Origin: GCA-002282575 sp964519885 | GTDB taxonomy: Bacteria; Pseudomonadota; Gammaproteobacteria; Thiomicrospirales; Thiomicrospiraceae | DNA length: 44,678 nucleotides | Direction: 5' to 3' | Assembly: GCA_964519885.1 (NCBI GenBank) | Contig: CAZFLX010000020.1 | Span: 1 to 44,678, forward strand | Shown: positions 32,345-40,802 of the stretch, piece after piece | Layout: the number at the start of each line of letters is the position of its first letter | How positions within the stretch are numbered: the first letter of the stretch is position 1 | Program-made: the position numbers and the translations under genes | Notes under the pieces: generated by a model | What the model saw: only the letters and a program-made list of their open reading frames with translations | What the model was told of the DNA's origin: nothing | Database searches by the model: none

Positions 32345-34468
32345 ATGGCCGACTTACTGCTCACTGCCAGTTCAGGACTTAGGGCTTTTCAACAAGCTCT
32401 AAATGTGACTGGTCACAATATTGCCAACGTTAACACCGAAGGTTATAGTCGCCAACGTGTTGAAATTAATGCTGGTGTGCCGCAGTTATCGGCGGGTGGC
32501 TATGTGGGTTCAGGTTCTCGTCCTGTGGCAATTAATCGTGTTTATCAAGATTACCTATCTAATCAGCTAAACAATAGTTACACCCTACAAAGCAAATACA
32601 ACAATATCGATGTTTATTCGACGCAATTGAATGGCACCCTGGGTGATCCCGAAATGGGCATTAGTGCCGGTATGCAGTCGGTCTTTACTTCATGGAACAC
32701 CATGGCGAATGACCCAACCAATAGCACTTCGCCACGTTTTTTGCTCGATTCTCAGGCTCAGTTGTCGATGCAAGTCGAAAACTATGACAGCATGCGCAAT
32801 GATTTGCACGATCAAATCAACGGTCAACTGAGTTCATCGGTAACGCAAGTGAATCGGATTACCAGTGAATTGGTATCGCTAAATGAATCGCTTGGTTCAT
32901 TAAATAAGCGTTCCGAATTGCCCGCCAATGATTTGTTAGACAAACGCGATCAGTTGGTCAAAGAATTGAATAAGTACATGGATACTAAAGTCTTTCAAAA
33001 CGACGATGGCACCATTGATGTTTACTCTTCTGACGGTAAAGTGCCACTCATCACAGATAATCGAGCCATTCCGGTTTATACCAAAGAAAGTCCTTTCGAA
33101 AAATATGATGTGGCCAATGGTGCGCCGATTAAAAGTCAACAATTAGAACTTTACATCCAAATGCCAGGTACTGGTCGAGAAACGGTTATTAGTGGCAATA
33201 TTAAAGGTGGTGAAATTGGCGGTGCCTTAGCCTTTCGTAAAGACCAGTTAATGCGCGCTGAAGATGAATTAGGTTTGTCTGTAGCGGGTATGGCGATTGC
33301 CATGAACGCACAGCATCGTCAAGGCTTTGATGTGGCGGGCGTGCGTGGTGGCGATGTATTTAGTCTAAACAATAAAACAAGTCAATTAATGCCAACAGCC
33401 AGCGCTTACAACACGCCTACTAATACTGGAACAGGCACAATTAGTAGCCTTGGAGCTCCCACGTCGGCATTTGCCTATAAATTAACCTTTAACGGTACGA
33501 ATTACGACATTACCGATCCTTACAGCAATGCGAGTGTGGCTTCTGGTGTAGCGCTTCCTCAAGTACTCAATGGTGTTACCTTATCTTTAGCAGGTACACC
33601 CGCTAAAGGCGATAGCTTTATGGCATATAGTACCAGTGATTTCTATGCTTCATTGGAACAAACCGCCTATAAAGACACACGCAATAGTGGCACACTAACA
33701 AATAATGATATTACCATTAACTTGAACAAACAAGGTTTGTCGAATAATGCGGTGGGTGCAAAAAATGTGTTGAATGACATGAGTAACCCTGCTGATTTTA
33801 CTCAAGTACAGAAACAGCTTTCGTTATTACAACCACGCACTTATTCACTGAGTTTTGATGGTAGTTTCTACTCGGTAAGTGATGTTCGTACTGGTCAGAT
33901 CATCCCTTTACAACAAAGCATAGATGATCCTGTTGGTTATCCTGGTATTACCACCTTGCGTTTTGAAGGGTTACAGGTAGATATTGACCAAACAGCTCGC
34001 CAAATAAAACCGGGTGATAAGTTCGAGTTTCGTTTTTTGGATGATGCGGTTAAAGCCTTCGACAGCACGTTAAAAAATCCTGACCAAGTCGCTTACCGAG
34101 GCGGTGATTTAAGTACCATACCTATTGCGGGTTCTGTTCCCTTGGCAAATGGTAATAACGTCAATGCGGCAAATATGGCCAGTCTGCAAGACAAGAAATT
34201 ACTCAATAATAATCAGAATACCTTTAAAGAGGCCTATTCGGTTATGGCTGGCAATGTGGGCACTTACCATAAAACCAACCAAATCAGTATGGACACCCAA
34301 GATGCGGTTAATGCGCAATTAACACAAGTGAGGGACAGTATGTCTGGTGTCAATTTGGATGAGGAGGCGGCAAATATGTTACGTTTCCAACAAGCTTATC
34401 AAGCAGCAGCCAAAATCATGCAAGCGTCGCAGCGAATGTTCGATACGATCATCGGTGCGTTGAACTAA
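32345..34468 (+). CDS. flgK: FlgK, hook-filament junction protein 1
   Basis: This 707-aa protein has the N-terminus LLTASSGLRAFQQALNVTGH and NIANVNTEGYSRQRVEIN. The C-terminus has DSMSGVNLDEEAANMLRFQQ and AYQAAAKIMQASQRMFDTII. It is longer than E. coli FlgK (547), with extra beta-rich material around 340-460 (FAYKLTFNGTNYDITDPY, then TPAKGDSFMAYS). It is exported with the FlgN chaperone. The gene is ten bases before flgL. Confidence 0.95.
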   Translation: MADLLLTASSGLRAFQQALNVTGHNIANVNTEGYSRQRVEINAGVPQLSAGGYVGSGSRPVAINRVYQDYLSNQLNNSYTLQSKYNNIDVYSTQLNGTLGDPEMGISAGMQSVFTSWNTMANDPTNSTSPRFLLDSQAQLSMQVENYDSMRNDLHDQINGQLSSSVTQVNRITSELVSLNESLGSLNKRSELPANDLLDKRDQLVKELNKYMDTKVFQNDDGTIDVYSSDGKVPLITDNRAIPVYTKESPFEKYDVANGAPIKSQQLELYIQMPGTGRETVISGNIKGGEIGGALAFRKDQLMRAEDELGLSVAGMAIAMNAQHRQGFDVAGVRGGDVFSLNNKTSQLMPTASAYNTPTNTGTGTISSLGAPTSAFAYKLTFNGTNYDITDPYSNASVASGVALPQVLNGVTLSLAGTPAKGDSFMAYSTSDFYASLEQTAYKDTRNSGTLTNNDITINLNKQGLSNNAVGAKNVLNDMSNPADFTQVQKQLSLLQPRTYSLSFDGSFYSVSDVRTGQIIPLQQSIDDPVGYPGITTLRFEGLQVDIDQTARQIKPGDKFEFRFLDDAVKAFDSTLKNPDQVAYRGGDLSTIPIAGSVPLANGNNVNAANMASLQDKKLLNNNQNTFKEAYSVMAGNVGTYHKTNQISMDTQDAVNAQLTQVRDSMSGVNLDEEAANMLRFQQAYQAAAKIMQASQRMFDTIIGALN

Positions 34469-34478
34469 GAGGTGAATC

Positions 34479-35765
34479 ATGCGTATTTCTACCCCACAAA
34501 TTAACTTTAATGGTATTGAAGGTTTTCGTAAGCATACAGAAGATCTTTATAACATTAAGGAAAAGTTATCCAGCGGTAAACGTGTTAACACACCGGGAGA
34601 TGATCCTGTAGCAGCAGCCCGTATTTACACGTTGGACAAATCTATTAAACAATTAGACCAGTGGAATGTGAATGGGGCTTATGCGCAGACTAAATTACAG
34701 TTGGAGGATACCACGCTCACCAACTTTACCGACGTGATGCAACGTATCCGTGAACTAACCATTTACGGCATGAACGATACCCAAAATACCAATGGGCGAC
34801 AAGCGATCGCCGCAGAAATGCGCGGTTTGCTTGAAAACTTAAAGTCGTTAGCCAACACTCAAGACAGTAATGGTGAGTACATTTTCGCCGGCGATAAATC
34901 GACCACGCCCGCTTATCAAGCGGTAACAGCGGCGAATGTCACTCAATTATCGACGGGGTTGAAAACTCCGCAACCCACCAGTTACTTTACGCGTGCTAGC
35001 GATGTAGGGGTAGGTAATTCTTTTACCGTTAATAAGATTGATGGTACTACAACAACCTATAATGTTGTTGCTCCACCTGTTCCTCCAGCAACATTGGCCG
35101 CTAATGAAGTGCTAGCCAACCAAATCGTAGATAATTTTAACGCTAAGATTTATACACTGAATGCCACGACGCAAGCCTATGAAGATGACCAAGGTGAGCC
35201 TTTGTTTGCTTACACCGGCTCTCATTCGGGCGCGCGCTTTGTGCAAATTGCACCCGATAATGATCATATTGATAATGCCAATGATCAAGGCGATGCTTCC
35301 CGTGTCCGCGTTTCGGACATGGGTGCAAAAACTTTTGGTTTTTATGATAAGACCTCTTCAACGCCTTGGAAGCCGGCTTATGCAGCCGATAAAAACCCGC
35401 AACTTAATTACAATGTCTTTGACACCATGCGAGAGCTGATTAATCAGTTCGAAACCGGTCAAAAAGGGGTGGGCAATGTCTCTGGAAATAGTCGATTAGA
35501 TGATTTACTGAATGAATTAGATGTAAACTTTGAATCGCTTACCAATGTTCAAGCCGATGTGGGAACTCGACTGCAACGCATTGATATGCAAAATAGCATG
35601 AATCAAGATTTCAAATTAGGATTAACCAATAACCTAGGCTTATTGCGTGACCAAGATATGGTGACAGGTATTAATGACTATCAAAAAATTCTTAATAGCT
35701 TACAAGTGTCTCAACAAACCTTTGCTAAGATAAGCGAGTTGTCATTGTTTAATTACATCCGTTAA
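34479..35765 (+). CDS. flgL: FlgL, hook-filament junction protein 2
   Basis: This 428-aa flagellin-like protein has the N-terminal coil DLYNIKEKLSSGKRVNTPGD with DPVAAARIYTLD and IRELTIYGMNDTQN. The C-terminal coil has ESLTNVQADVGTRLQRIDMQ and INDYQKILNSLQVSQQTFAK. A variable middle domain (about 150-330) carries GEYIFAGDKSTTPAYQ. It joins FlgK to the filament. AGAGGTGA before the ATG is a good ribosome-binding site. The MltC-like gene starts 13 bases after its stop. Confidence 0.95.
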   Translation: MRISTPQINFNGIEGFRKHTEDLYNIKEKLSSGKRVNTPGDDPVAAARIYTLDKSIKQLDQWNVNGAYAQTKLQLEDTTLTNFTDVMQRIRELTIYGMNDTQNTNGRQAIAAEMRGLLENLKSLANTQDSNGEYIFAGDKSTTPAYQAVTAANVTQLSTGLKTPQPTSYFTRASDVGVGNSFTVNKIDGTTTTYNVVAPPVPPATLAANEVLANQIVDNFNAKIYTLNATTQAYEDDQGEPLFAYTGSHSGARFVQIAPDNDHIDNANDQGDASRVRVSDMGAKTFGFYDKTSSTPWKPAYAADKNPQLNYNVFDTMRELINQFETGQKGVGNVSGNSRLDDLLNELDVNFESLTNVQADVGTRLQRIDMQNSMNQDFKLGLTNNLGLLRDQDMVTGINDYQKILNSLQVSQQTFAKISELSLFNYIR

Positions 35766-35778
35766 AATTCAGGAAAAG

Positions 35779-36957
35779 ATGGCCATGTCATCTTGGGGTA
35801 TGTGGACTTTTGGTTCGCTATTGTTAATTTCGGCAAGTTTATCGATGGTGGAAACCGATAGGTTAATTGCCCTAGCTAAAAGTGCTGAGCGAGCAGGCCT
35901 GATTGCACCAACCGTGCAACCAACAGCGCCACTATTGCCTGCAAAAGTGCCAGTTAACAATGCCTCTCGACCGGTTTTGAAAGAAAGCGTCGCAGAGTTA
36001 GATACTTTTGTCAGCGAAGTAGAACAGCTTTGGGTGCAAGAAACTCGTTTATCATCCCCCACCATGTTAGTGCAATATTCAGATGATAAACAGGCTCGTT
36101 CACTGATTGATCTGAAACAAGGTAAGCTGATTGTTGAGCATTTGGTCACATCCGACGCTGAATCGAATATGTTGCGGTTATTAGCTAATGCCTTGTTAAC
36201 CCCCGATGATCCGCGTCAAGTTGATTTAAGGAAGGTACAGACATTTTCTGATACACAAACGCCTTTTTTGTTGGGTCAGCTAGTCGATGCTTTGGGCAAG
36301 CCGATTGATACTCGTGCCAAAGCAGACAAGTTTGCAGCCTGGGCAGTAGTGAACAAAAAACAAGCGGTCATGACACTTGCAGGAGAGATTTATCGTATTG
36401 AGTTGCCCCTAGATCCAAACCACAAGCAAGTGCGTGTTGCACGCTTTGCGCGTTATATTGAAGCCGCTTCGCAAGAGTTTGGTGTTGATGTAAATTTACT
36501 CTATGCTATCGCAGAAACCGAAAGCCACTTTAATCCCTTTGCCGTTAGCCGCACAGGTGCTTTAGGCGTGATGCAAATCATGCCCGATAGGGCTGGGCGA
36601 GATGCGATGAAGTTACTCACGGGAGTGGATCGTCAGCCCAACCGTCAGGAGCTCACCGACCCGCAAACCAATATTCGTTTGGGTGCGGCTTATTTAGCAC
36701 TGCTTCAACAACATTATCTAAAAGAAATTGACCATCCCAAAAGTCGCGAATACGCGGTGATTGCTGCTTATAATGGTGGCGCCAATCGAGCCATATCGGT
36801 ATTTGCTGACAATAAAACCCGTGCTGTCAATGCAATCAATGCACTGCCGCCACAAATGGTGTATGATTCGATTAAAAGACGTCATGCCAGTGCAGAGACG
36901 CGAGGCTACATCGAGAAAGTTACCACAGCGAAACGTCGCTACAGCAATAGGGTTTAG
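35779..36957 (+). CDS. MltC-like lytic murein transglycosylase
   Basis: This 392-aa protein has an N-terminal hydrophobic start (WTFGSLLLISASLSM) but no lipobox, unlike E. coli MltC. A DUF3393-like region (about 75-205) precedes an SLT domain (about 225-385). The SLT domain has catalytic E248 in ETESHFNPFAVS, then GALGVMQIMPDRAG, NIRLGAAYLALL and YAVIAAYNGGANRAI. It cleaves peptidoglycan glycans to anhydro-muropeptides. Its place between flgL and pseB, in an operon whose FlgJ lacks a hydrolase domain, suggests a flagellum-related function. ATGs at 35779 and 35785 are both possible, with AGGA 4 or 10 bases upstream. Confidence 0.85.
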   Translation: MAMSSWGMWTFGSLLLISASLSMVETDRLIALAKSAERAGLIAPTVQPTAPLLPAKVPVNNASRPVLKESVAELDTFVSEVEQLWVQETRLSSPTMLVQYSDDKQARSLIDLKQGKLIVEHLVTSDAESNMLRLLANALLTPDDPRQVDLRKVQTFSDTQTPFLLGQLVDALGKPIDTRAKADKFAAWAVVNKKQAVMTLAGEIYRIELPLDPNHKQVRVARFARYIEAASQEFGVDVNLLYAIAETESHFNPFAVSRTGALGVMQIMPDRAGRDAMKLLTGVDRQPNRQELTDPQTNIRLGAAYLALLQQHYLKEIDHPKSREYAVIAAYNGGANRAISVFADNKTRAVNAINALPPQMVYDSIKRRHASAETRGYIEKVTTAKRRYSNRV

Positions 36958-36958
36958 T

Positions 36959-37960
36959 ATGTTTGATGGAAAATCGATTCTGATCACGGGCGGCACAGGC
37001 TCCTTCGGTAAAAAGTATGTTAAAACACTGCTCACGCATTACTCACCCAAACGACTGATTATTTTTTCTCGCGATGAACTGAAACAATTCGAAATGAAGC
37101 AGGAATATAATAACCCCTGTATGCGTTACTTCTTAGGTGATGTGCGCGATAAAGACCGCTTGAAACAGGCAATGCGTGGTGTTGATTTTGTTATCCATGC
37201 TGCTGCACTCAAACAAGTTCCTGCTGCGGAATACAACCCAACCGAATGTATTCGCACCAATATTCATGGGGCAGAAAACGTCATTCATGCTGCCCTGGAA
37301 AACGATGTTGAAAAAGTGATTGCTTTATCGACCGATAAAGCTGCTAACCCTATTAATTTGTATGGTGCGACAAAACTGGCTTCTGATAAGTTGTTTGTGG
37401 CTGCTAACAATATTGCCGGCGGTCGAAAAACCTCTTTCAGTGTCGTGCGCTATGGCAATGTCGTTGGGTCACGTGGTTCGGTGGTTCCCTTCTTCGAAAA
37501 GCAAATAGCAGATGGCGTTGATGCCTTGCCGATTACGGATATGCGTATGACGCGTTTCTGGATCTCACTACAACAGGGTGTGGACTTTGTACTGAAAAAT
37601 TTTGTGCGCATGCAAGGTGGTGAAATTTTTGTACCCAAAATTCCTTCCATTCGTATTGTTGATTTGGCTGAAGCCATGGCACCGGGCTTTGCTATGAAAG
37701 AAGTGGGTATTCGCCCGGGTGAAAAATTGCACGAAATTATGTGCCCCGCTGATGATTCTCACCTAACCATTGAATATCCAGACCATTATGTGTTGCAGCC
37801 CACCATCAAGTTTCATGGTTCAGATAGAAACTATTACCATAATGCGCTGGGCGAAGTGGGTGTAGCGGTTAAACAGGGGTTTGAGTATCACTCGGGAACC
37901 AACCCGCATTTTTTAAGGCCTGAAGAAATTCGCATTTTTAACGCTCAGGCAATGGCATGA
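36959..37960 (+). CDS. pseB: PseB, UDP-GlcNAc 4,6-dehydratase (inverting)
   Basis: This 333-aa short-chain dehydrogenase carries out the first step of pseudaminic acid synthesis: C4,6-dehydration and C5-epimerisation of UDP-GlcNAc. The NADP site is TGGTGSFG (10-17). The catalytic set is T125, D126, K127 (STDKA) and Y135, aligned with the T-D-K and Tyr of H. pylori FlaA1/PseB. The C-terminal RPGEKLHEIMCPADD is typical. The ATG at 36959 overlaps nothing and lies one base after the mltC stop; a longer frame starting inside mltC is rejected. pseC overlaps by four bases. Confidence 0.95.
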   Translation: MFDGKSILITGGTGSFGKKYVKTLLTHYSPKRLIIFSRDELKQFEMKQEYNNPCMRYFLGDVRDKDRLKQAMRGVDFVIHAAALKQVPAAEYNPTECIRTNIHGAENVIHAALENDVEKVIALSTDKAANPINLYGATKLASDKLFVAANNIAGGRKTSFSVVRYGNVVGSRGSVVPFFEKQIADGVDALPITDMRMTRFWISLQQGVDFVLKNFVRMQGGEIFVPKIPSIRIVDLAEAMAPGFAMKEVGIRPGEKLHEIMCPADDSHLTIEYPDHYVLQPTIKFHGSDRNYYHNALGEVGVAVKQGFEYHSGTNPHFLRPEEIRIFNAQAMA

Positions 37961-39117
37961 TTCCCTACGGTCGTCAGCACATAGACCAGGCCGATATTGA
38001 TGCGGTTACCGCGGTATTAGCCTCAGACTTTCTAACACAAGGCCCCGCGCTACCTGCTTTCGAGCAGGCAGTTGCCGAACTTGTGGGTGCTAAACATGCT
38101 GTTGCTATGAACAGTGCGACATCTGCCTTGCATATTGCTTGTTTAGCTTTGGGTTTGGGTGAGGGCGATTATCTTTGGACAACTCCCAATACCTTTGTGG
38201 CCTCAGCCAACTGTGCCTTGTATTGTGGTGCCAGTGTTGACTTTGTCGATATTGACGCACATTCACTGAATATCAGTCTTGATTTTTTGGCTACTAAGTT
38301 AGTTGAAGCTGAAAAAATAGGTAAGCTACCTAAAATTGTCGTTGCGGTAGATTTTGCCGGTCGTCCCTGTGACTGGCCTGCGTTGCGTCGATTGGCCAAT
38401 CAGTATGGGTTTTTCCTTATCGATGATGCCTCTCATGCGATAGGGGCAGATTATGACGGGAAAATGCTTGGCGGTGCCGATTGGGCCGATATCACGATTT
38501 TTAGTTTTCATCCAGTCAAAATCATTACCACTGCTGAAGGTGGTATGGCGCTTACCCAGTCAGATGCCTTGGCGGAAAAATTACGTTTATTGCGTAGTCA
38601 TGGTATCACGCGTGATCCAGCTTGGTTAGAGCAACCCGATACGGGGCTTTGGTATTACGAGCAGCAAGCACTGGGCTTTAATTACCGCATGACCGATATT
38701 CAGGCAGCTTTAGGCTTAAGCCAATTAACGCATTTAACCGAATGGATTGCTCGGCGTCGGCAATTAGCGGGTCAATATCAGCAGCAATTAGCCGATCTGC
38801 CACTGATCTTGCCTAGTTTCGATAGTGAGGCTAACTCAGCTTGGCATTTGTATGTTATTCAACTAGATGCAGAAAAAAACACTTTATCCCGTCGAGCAGT
38901 TTTTGATGCCTTACGTGCTGCTAATATTGGTGTCAATGTGCATTACATTCCCGTTTATTGGCAACCTTATTATCGTCAACTCGGTTTTACAAAAGGGCTT
39001 TGCCCTAATGCTGAAACTTACTATCAGCATGCGATTTCAATTCCAATGTATGCCAGTTTGACCGATGAACAACAAACGCAAGTTATTATAACTTTGCATA
39101 AGGTGTTAGTGGCTTAA
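37957..39117 (+). CDS. pseC: PseC, UDP-4-amino-4,6-dideoxy-L-altrosamine transaminase
   Basis: This 386-aa PLP-dependent DegT/DnrJ/EryC1 aminotransferase carries out the second Pse step, adding the C4 amino group from glutamate. It opens IPYGRQHIDQADIDAVTAVL with DFLTQGPALPAFEQAVA. The PLP lysine is K188 in SFHPVKIITTAEGGM, the aspartate is in FLIDDASHAIGA, and FNYRMTDIQAALGLSQL follows. The ATG overlaps the pseB stop (ATGA), so translation is coupled. Its stop overlaps the next ATG by one base (TAATG). Confidence 0.95.
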   Translation: MIPYGRQHIDQADIDAVTAVLASDFLTQGPALPAFEQAVAELVGAKHAVAMNSATSALHIACLALGLGEGDYLWTTPNTFVASANCALYCGASVDFVDIDAHSLNISLDFLATKLVEAEKIGKLPKIVVAVDFAGRPCDWPALRRLANQYGFFLIDDASHAIGADYDGKMLGGADWADITIFSFHPVKIITTAEGGMALTQSDALAEKLRLLRSHGITRDPAWLEQPDTGLWYYEQQALGFNYRMTDIQAALGLSQLTHLTEWIARRRQLAGQYQQQLADLPLILPSFDSEANSAWHLYVIQLDAEKNTLSRRAVFDALRAANIGVNVHYIPVYWQPYYRQLGFTKGLCPNAETYYQHAISIPMYASLTDEQQTQVIITLHKVLVA

Positions 39118-40073
39118 TGCAAGTAACCTGTATTTGGCAGTCAGAGCAGCACTCGGCATTTACGGATCTGATATGTTATCAGCAGCGTTGGTGGTGTGTG
39201 TTTCGAGAAGGCTCCACTCACATGTCACTTGACGGTGTAATTCGGGTGCTCACCTCAGATGATGCCATAATTTGGCAGTCTCAAGCAGTCTTGACTTGGC
39301 AGGGAGGTGATTTACGTGATCCTAAGTTGTCTATTTGTACCGATGGGCAGCTTTTGCTGACAGCAGGAATGCGTTGGTCAACCCCCGTTAATGCACGAGA
39401 AATCATCTATTCATTGGGTTTTTTATTTGATGCCGACAAGCAAGCGTGGCAAGAACCGATGGTCGATGCAATGGGTAAGGCAACCTGGCGCTGGGCACCG
39501 ACATGGAATGTAGACGCTGCTTATGCGGTAGGCTATGCAGGTCGAGATCGGCAAGGTTGTTTATATCAATCGAAAGATGGCTTACGCTGGCGTGTTCATG
39601 TTGCCCCTTTTTTTCCATCAAGCTCTGTTTTTACCAACGAGTCATCGCTTGCATTTGATGCCGATGACATGGCTTATTGCTTAACCCGTCGTGATGCTGC
39701 GCGAGGCGCTGTGGCTTTATTGGGCAGCGCACAACCACCTTATGAAAATTGGCATTGGCGTAAAACCAACACTGTTTTGGGTGGTCCTAAACTTTTGCGT
39801 TTATCTAACGGAGAATGGATTGCTGCTTTTAGAAAAATCAATTACCGACGGGGTACAGCTCGCACGCTGATTCAAAAGCTGGATGTGAAAACTGCTAGGT
39901 TCAAGCCTTGGCTCAGCTTACCATCGGGTGGTGATACCAGTTATCCTGGCTTGGTTGAGTCTGGTGGGCGCTTATTGGTGAGTTATTATTCATCTCACGA
40001 AGGACATCAAGTACGCATTTATTTGGCCGATATTCCTCTTAGGTTCAAAAAAAGAAGCAGGAGGTTCAGATGA
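39117..40073 (+). CDS. Sialidase-like (BNR/Asp-box) beta-propeller protein in the Pse operon
   Basis: This 318-aa protein has no signal peptide or membrane segment. Repeated blades carry Asp-box-like motifs: SDDAIIW (47-53) and SKDGLRW (152-158). Other propeller features are GGDLRDPKLSICTDGQLLL (63-81), GGPKLLRLSNGEWIAAFR (222-239) and GGDTSYPGLVESGGRLLVSY (271-290), as in sialidase-superfamily proteins. Because pseudaminic acid is a sialic-acid-like sugar, a Pse-related glycosidase or carbohydrate-binding role is attractive but unproven. A cytoplasmic location is odd for a sialidase. It overlaps pseC by one base and pseF by four, so it is surely part of the pathway operon. Confidence 0.65.
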   Translation: MQVTCIWQSEQHSAFTDLICYQQRWWCVFREGSTHMSLDGVIRVLTSDDAIIWQSQAVLTWQGGDLRDPKLSICTDGQLLLTAGMRWSTPVNAREIIYSLGFLFDADKQAWQEPMVDAMGKATWRWAPTWNVDAAYAVGYAGRDRQGCLYQSKDGLRWRVHVAPFFPSSSVFTNESSLAFDADDMAYCLTRRDAARGAVALLGSAQPPYENWHWRKTNTVLGGPKLLRLSNGEWIAAFRKINYRRGTARTLIQKLDVKTARFKPWLSLPSGGDTSYPGLVESGGRLLVSYYSSHEGHQVRIYLADIPLRFKKRSRRFR

Positions 40074-40777
40074 AGTTATGTGTGATTCCTGCCCGTGGCG
40101 GCAGTAAGCGTATTCCAAGAAAAAATATCAAACCCTTTTTTGGCAAGCCCATGCTGGCTTATCCCATACAGGCAGCTTTAAAGAGTGGTTTGTTTGATGC
40201 GGTGGTGGTGAGTACCGAAGATGCTGAAATTGCAGAAGTTGCGCGAAGCTATGGCGCACAAGTGCCTTTTATTCGCCCGACTGATTTAGCACAAGATGAT
40301 ACCGCAACGGCACCTGTTATACTTCACGCCATCGACTGGTATGAGCAAAATGGTATTCACGTAGATATGTGCAGTTGTATTTACCCTTGTACACCCTTTA
40401 CATCTAGCCATCTATTGAAGCAAGCCTATTCAGAATGGCAAACTTCTGGCGCAGATTATTGTCTGTCCGTGTGCGAATACCCTTCAGCTCCGCAACGTGC
40501 GCTAAAACAATTACCATCGGGTAGGCTAACGAGTATGTACCCAGAATATCGTGGGACACGCACCCAAGACTTGGATAAAACTTTTTTTGATGCCGGACAG
40601 TTCTATTTTATGAGCCCAGATACTTATAAAAAAGGTATCCCAATGCATTCCGAAGCTTCCATACCTTTTATTTTACCTCGATATTTAGCTCACGATATTG
40701 ATACATTGGAAGACTGGCAACTAGCTGAGCTTTTTTACGGACTACTGTCGGAAAAACAGATGATTGACGAGTTATAA
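40070..40777 (+). CDS. pseF: PseF, pseudaminic acid cytidylyltransferase
   Basis: This 235-aa CMP-sugar synthetase transfers CMP from CTP to pseudaminic acid. The nucleotide loop is PARGGSKRIPRKNIKPFFGK (8-27). Further motifs are VVVSTEDAEIAEVARSYGA, the CMP-sialate-type CIYPCTPFTSSHLL and FDAGQFYFM. These favour PseF over NeuA in a PseB/PseC neighbourhood. It overlaps the preceding gene by ATGA. pseG, pseH and pseI do not follow; instead a nuclease-like array starts 25 bases later. Confidence 0.92.
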   Translation: MKLCVIPARGGSKRIPRKNIKPFFGKPMLAYPIQAALKSGLFDAVVVSTEDAEIAEVARSYGAQVPFIRPTDLAQDDTATAPVILHAIDWYEQNGIHVDMCSCIYPCTPFTSSHLLKQAYSEWQTSGADYCLSVCEYPSAPQRALKQLPSGRLTSMYPEYRGTRTQDLDKTFFDAGQFYFMSPDTYKKGIPMHSEASIPFILPRYLAHDIDTLEDWQLAELFYGLLSEKQMIDEL

Positions 40778-40802
40778 TGCATTCATGACTAAGGAATGTG
40801 AG

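Noticed and set aside
36761..37960. PseB starting inside the mltC-like gene (399 aa)
   Set aside because: The PseB fold starts at MFDGKSILITGG (36959), one base after the mltC stop; the extra residues are an out-of-frame reading of the transglycosylase.
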